Part shown: positions 59,106-64,000 of the stretch, piece by piece | How positions within the stretch are numbered: position 1 is the first letter of the stretch | Layout: the number at the start of each line of letters is the position of its first letter | Assembly (NCBI RefSeq): GCF_000143415.4 | Contig: NW_003314310.1 | Span: 994,611 to 1,058,610 of the forward strand | Direction: 5' to 3' | DNA: 64,000 nucleotides | Source of the DNA: Selaginella moellendorffii | Lineage: Eukaryota > Streptophyta > Lycopodiopsida > Selaginellales > Selaginellaceae | Notes under the pieces: model-generated | Told to the model about the DNA's origin: nothing | The model's input: only the letters and a program-made list of their open reading frames with translations | Database searches by the model: none | Translations under genes and position numbers: made by a program

Positions 59106-59310
59106 GTTCTGGGAAAATTAGACCTTGGTCCTTCAGTATAGTCAAGCAAAAACCTGGGCGTGATCTCTGAGGAGGTGGAAAAAAAAGAGCTTTCAACCAT
59201 GCCAGATCGATGAAGCTTCCTTACGCTATGGAAACGAAGGAGTTTAACACGTGAACCTCTTTCGGATAGCAACACCGCTGACCACTTTTTCTACAGAGAA
59301 AACTGTGTCT

Positions 59311-60577
<1,267 letters not shown>

Positions 60578-60664
60578 CCAATGCGCACTGGAAGTCTTGC
60601 CCTATCTCTTGGAGAATATTCTTATCTCGAGGTACTAGTGGCGGGAAAATTTCATCCCAGATTA
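60578..60664. promoter_or_regulatory. 87-bp divergent promoter between ASB and the DUF2358 gene
   Basis: The two start codons, on opposite strands, are separated by only 87 bp, which must hold both 5' leaders unless the transcripts overlap. I see no TATA box. It is inferred to be a compact bidirectional promoter. Confidence 0.6.
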
Positions 60665-61592
60665 ATGGATTCTTCTTCCTTGCGGAGCTCGTGCTTAGGG
60701 TTTCGCGTCCCTTGCTCGCGATCGCGATGCCGGGGCTCTAGGGTAAGTTTTGGGGCGCGATGCGAGGCCCCGCGGCAGCTCAAGGAGGAGCGGCGGCGCA
60801 CTCCTCCCACGGCAAATGCGAGCGTGCCGGTGAGAATGGTTTGGTATCTGTCCGAGGCATTCGGGATCGCTGCTGCCGGCTTGCGAAATTTCCAATCCGG
60901 GCTAGGGAAATCGCAGGACCAGGAGCAAGAAGAAGGGGATTTTGAGGTCGTGACGAGAGAAATGGCGTGCGATCTGATCAGGAAGGATTACGAGCAGTCT
61001 TATTTTGTCACAGGTACATTCGTGTTTTTCTTGGAAGTAATTCCTTTGATCGGCTCACAGGAAAGATGACCACCGGGATTTACAAGAGCGATTGCGAGTT
61101 CGCAGACCCTTTTGTATCATTTAAAGGCCTGAAGCGATTCAAGCAAAACGTTTCCAATCTCGGGGCTTTCATGGAGAAGTCGACACTCAAGATTGCGAGC
61201 TGGGACGAAAAAGAGGTGACGATTTTCTGGATCACAAAACCAAATTCGTCGTCTCTTTTTTTTTCCTTCTTGGTGTTCGAGCAGGATAGTCTCAAAGTAG
61301 GATGGCGTTTTCGATGCGTTCTTGCTTTGCCTTGGAGGCCAGCTATATCAGGTACCTCTCGTCTCCAATCTTTCACACTTTCTAAAGGTTTGAGGATTAC
61401 TTTGCAGCTAGCGGAAGCACAGAGTATTTCTTCGATGACGAGTCTGGCAAGATTTGCAAGTAAGATCCATACTCTCGAGCTGTGCTTCAAGAAATAATTT
61501 TGTTGTCGATCAGGCACGTCGAGAGCTGGAACATATCACCGGCTGATGGTGTTAGGCAATTGTTCAAGCCGTCTAAAGCTGCCAAATCGTAA
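60665..61592 (+). CDS. Plastid DUF2358 (NTF2-like fold) protein
   Basis: Five exons close in frame: 60665-61013, 61061-61215, 61285-61351, 61408-61459 and 61514-61592, giving 233 residues. The first about 50 residues are Ser/Arg-rich and look like a plastid transit peptide. The conserved domain starts at LIRKDYEQSYFVTG and continues with YKSDCEFADPFVSFKGLKRF, NVSNLGAFMEKS, GWRFRCVLALPWRP and HVESWNISPADGVRQLF, the order and spacing of the DUF2358 family of cyanobacteria and plants. The molecular function is unknown; the fold is related to NTF2-like proteins. Introns are 47-69 bp with GT-AG ends. It shares an 87-bp upstream region with the ASB gene, so the two may be co-expressed. ATG 60665 is the first in frame before the transit peptide. 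Confidence 0.88.
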
Positions 61593-61724
61593 ATGTATAG
61601 TCTTGTAAGTTTTCTGTGTAGACTAAGTGGTCCAGTGTTTAACTCCCTCGTTTCTATACCGTAAGACCGTATGCTTGAAAGCTCTTTTGAGATAAGCAAG
61701 TCTAGGGTTAAGGACCGAAATTTC

Positions 61725-61766
61725 AAGTTTACAAGCCTGACGATCTACCACTGAGCTATAGAGGCA
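61725..61766 (-). pseudogene. tRNA-Thr pseudogene in an inverted duplication
   Basis: On the minus strand 61766-61725 repeats the 5' part of the tRNA at 59025, including TGT in the anticodon loop, but the D-stem and anticodon stem have mispairs and the T-arm and 3' acceptor are unrecognisable. Flanking bases to about 61832 match 58960-59024, so the copy arose by an inverted segmental duplication. Confidence 0.75.
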
Positions 61767-61901
61767 TTAGGATGATTACAGCTTGACAAGATTTTCTTTA
61801 GATCACAAAATATTTTGAGGTGATAGTCCATTACACATTGCCTTTACAAGACAAACTTTTGTTAAATCTAGATTAGTTCACTGTTGGAAGGCTCGTTTTA
61901 T

Positions 61902-62123
61902 CTAAAACCCGAATTCCACACACTCTTGGTCGATGCACGCCAAGCCTAGGCAACAATCGCCCACGGCCTTGCAAGAAGCTCCAACATTTGGCACCGGGCA
62001 AAAGGGTGGCTCGCTACTGCTGCTGCTTGATGATCCTGGGAGCATGCGACTCTCAGCAACAAAAGCTAGAACTGCCAGGATCACCAAAAGGATCCTCAAA
62101 CAAATGCTCCTTTTTGTCGCCAT
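61902..62123 (-). CDS. Small secreted six-cysteine (knottin-like) peptide precursor
   Basis: A single-exon frame of 73 codons. MATKRSICLRILLVILAVLAF is a classical signal peptide with likely cleavage after AES or nearby. A Ser-rich linker (about residues 30-38) follows. The mature part has six cysteines spaced C-x8-C-x5-CC-x4-C-x4-C, the cystine-knot pattern of small plant defence peptides and enzyme inhibitors. No family member is recognised by sequence, so the role is unknown; secretion and three disulphides are inferred. A TATA box (62171-62177, minus) stands about 48 bp before the ATG, which supports a real gene. It lies between the DUF2358 gene and the next plus-strand gene. Confidence 0.72.
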   Translation of the reverse strand: MATKRSICLRILLVILAVLAFVAESRMLPGSSSSSSSEPPFCPVPNVGASCKAVGDCCLGLACIDQECVEFGF

Positions 62124-62170
62124 TCTCTTTTCTCTTTCACTATGGGAATTAGGATTTGGGGGAGATGGGG

Positions 62171-62177
62171 CTTTATA
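62171..62177 (-). promoter_or_regulatory. TATA box of the small peptide gene
   Basis: CTTTATA on the plus strand is TATAAAG on the minus strand, about 48 bp upstream of the start codon at 62123. Confidence 0.55.
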
Positions 62178-62445
62178 GTTTAGAGCGCGAGAACCTTTTC
62201 ATGGTTCAAGAATATTCTTATTCTTCTAAAAAGGTGATTTGGAGAATCGACGCATATTCTCTTCAAAATCTAGAAACTAAAATCGACGGTCTGGATTTCA
62301 TGCATTTTATCCGACGGTTGGTATTTGTTGTGTCATCTTGGTTATGGTTTTAGGGCTGTTTGGAGGTGTGGACGAAAAAAATGCGCGGGGATCTCCGGTG
62401 AGGGCCACATTCCCCTCTCTTGATGCTTAATCGCGAGCGCGAGCA

Positions 62446-64000
62446 ATGCCTTGCCTATCGTGCATCGTCACCGGGCGATTTCCAGCGGCAGCCGCGTCAT
62501 CCGGCTCCTGCGCGTTCCAAATCCATGGCAACAACCTCATGAGCTCCCAGCACAGATTCCCGTCTGAATTTCGCGGCGCTCACAGCCTCCGCAAGGGAAT
62601 CGCCGCGAGGACGAGATTTCGCAGCGCTCGCATTGTATCGGCCCAGGAATCGAGCAGCGGCACCTACTGGGAGCGCGAGGAGGCCCGGTGGCTCCGCGAG
62701 GAGGAGAGGTGGAAGAGGGAGGAGCAGCGATGGCTACGTGAAGAGAAGCGCTGGAACAGCGATCGAGAATATTGGGCAGTGGAGTCGTCGCGGATGAAGG
62801 AAGAGATCACTAGTCTCAGGAAGGAGGTGGAGAGGTTGGGCCGCAGCGATCAAGTCCCTGACAAGCACGACGCGTCTCCTTCGTCGCTTAGAGATGTTCT
62901 CGTGGGTCTCCTGCGAACTTTGAGCGATAGAAATGAAGAGGCAGTGGCGCCACCGTCCCAGCCAGCGAAGGCTCCACCCATGGTTACCGAGAAATCCGTG
63001 GAGAGCATCAAGTTCGTTCTATCGCCCTCGGAGACTAGCGCTGGCCAGACCAAAAGTTCTTCCAACTCCAAAGGTGGCACCAAAGGTTCTTCCAAGACAG
63101 AGAAGAAGCACGCCATCTCCAACAAGCAGGAAGCGCGGAGCTTGAAATACGGGGCTGAGGGCGATGATGTTAAGCTTCTCCAGGTGTGGTACGTGCTTTC
63201 CTTTTCGTTTTTGCGTCCGGCATTCTCTTCGTTTCATTTTCTTTCTTGCTCCAAGTATTTCTAAACCATTGCCATCTTGTTCTTTTCCTTGTGAATTCGC
63301 AGGAGGCTCTTGCAAAGCTTGGGTTCTATTGCGGGGACGACGACATGGAGTATGCTTCTTTCTCTAGCGGCACAGACCGGGCTGTGAAGTCATGGCAGGT
63401 ACTCTTTTGCTACCTCCTCTGTCTTGCCTTCGTCTCGCAAGGTATGACCCCGTGTCTTGAATCTGGCATGCAGTCATCTATAGGTGCTGCAGAGGATGGA
63501 ATTGTTACTGCGCAAGTGTTGTCGCAACTTATCAGTGAGCATCAAGTCATAACAGTGAATACCTCCGCTGCGATCAAACCGCCCGAGGTATCTTAGTTCC
63601 TGTAAAACGTTTGGAGCTTTTTGAGGCCTTACCCTTCGACTTTATACAGAGCCCAGAGGTTGTGGATAGAAGCTCCACCGGACGAGTTTACCTCCTGGGA
63701 GAAAATCGATGGGAGGATCCGGAGAGACTGTTGCACAGGCGGCAAGCGAATCCCGCTGCGTCTCAGAACTGCTATACGTGTAGAGGCGAAGGCCAGACAC
63801 TGTGCTCGGGTTGGTACTTCTCAAACTTTCTCTTCTACATATCTCAAAGATTGGTTTGCAGAATGCGATGGCACTGGAGAACTTAACGTCGAAGAACAGG
63901 CAAGCTTTCAAGCACTTCCATTCGGTGTTACTTATACTCGTTTAAACTTGCAGTTCCTCGACTGGGCCGGCGAAGGGGCCAAGTGCCCATACTGTGATGG
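62446..64000 (+). CDS. Plastid protein with peptidoglycan-binding-like and DnaJ zinc-finger domains (partial)
   Basis: Exons 62446-63183, 63303-63398, 63474-63587, 63650-63809, 63862-63899 and 63954 onward close in frame; the gene leaves the window. Residues 1 to about 65 look like a plastid transit peptide. Then comes a charged segment with repeats of the form RWLREEERWKREEQRWLREE (about residues 75-115), probably helical. A Ser/Lys-rich linker leads to a peptidoglycan-binding-like helical domain: LKYGAEGDDVKLLQEALAKL, GFYCGDDDMEYASFSSGTDR and AVKSWQSSIGAAEDGIVTAQ. Last is a DnaJ-type cysteine-rich zinc finger with CYTCRGEGQ, CSECDGTGE and CPYCDG, so at least three CxxC units. Such finger-only proteins act as thiol or assembly factors in plastids; the role here is inferred. 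The intron at 63900 has a GC donor (CAG then GCAAGC). Confidence 0.85.

Noticed and set aside
61725-61766. A second functional tRNA-Thr
   Set aside because: The anticodon and D stems are mispaired and the T-arm and 3' acceptor are lost.

Overview
The window looks like nuclear DNA of a seedless vascular plant, most likely the lycophyte Selaginella moellendorffii. Reasons: plastid-targeted anthranilate synthase beta and DUF2358 genes with introns of roughly 50-100 bp, a plant PPR fragment, retroelements primed by initiator tRNA-Met, and a very compact gene block (59-64 kb) beside a dense transposon graveyard. The species assignment is inference. No database search was possible, so family calls rest on motifs read by eye.

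Layout. 1-14.3 kb is nested transposons: a degenerate minus-strand non-coding LTR element (LARD type) is split by a young plus-strand LARD (1046-8296, TSD CTATC) and by a Cassandra element whose LTRs carry 5S rRNA-like sequence (8523-9113). A decayed Helitron Rep gene (11.0-12.8 kb) and another LARD fragment follow. 14.3-17.6 kb is copy 1 of a five-copy family of Crinkler-like P-loop NTPase genes. 18.4-26.1 kb is a decayed element with a DDE-type integrase gene followed by a HECT-like gene, split by a solo LTR that carries a minisatellite. 27.7-46.9 kb holds NTPase copies 2, 3 and 4. Copy 2 is separated from copy 3 by a Helitron (30465-40511) that captured PPR and RCL1 gene fragments and later received a second young LARD (30866-38155, TSD GGCAG). 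46.9-55.2 kb is an LTR element with a minisatellite, a truncated Gypsy element split by a solo LTR (TSD CCATA), and a second, rearranged Cassandra piece. 55.5-58.7 kb is NTPase copy 5, the only copy that keeps the whole C-terminal region.

The right end is ordinary gene space: tRNA-Thr(UGU); plastid anthranilate synthase beta (minus strand) facing away from a plastid DUF2358 gene (plus strand) across only 87 bp; a tRNA pseudogene; a small secreted cystine-knot-type peptide gene; and the 5' part of a plastid gene combining a charged Trp/Glu/Arg-rich segment, a peptidoglycan-binding-like domain and a DnaJ-type zinc finger, which runs off the edge.

The most interesting material is (i) the Crinkler-like NTPase array with its exon inversion, shared deletion and captured PAN-domain fragment, (ii) the gene-capturing Helitron proven by empty sites in sister repeats, and (iii) the integrase plus HECT element.
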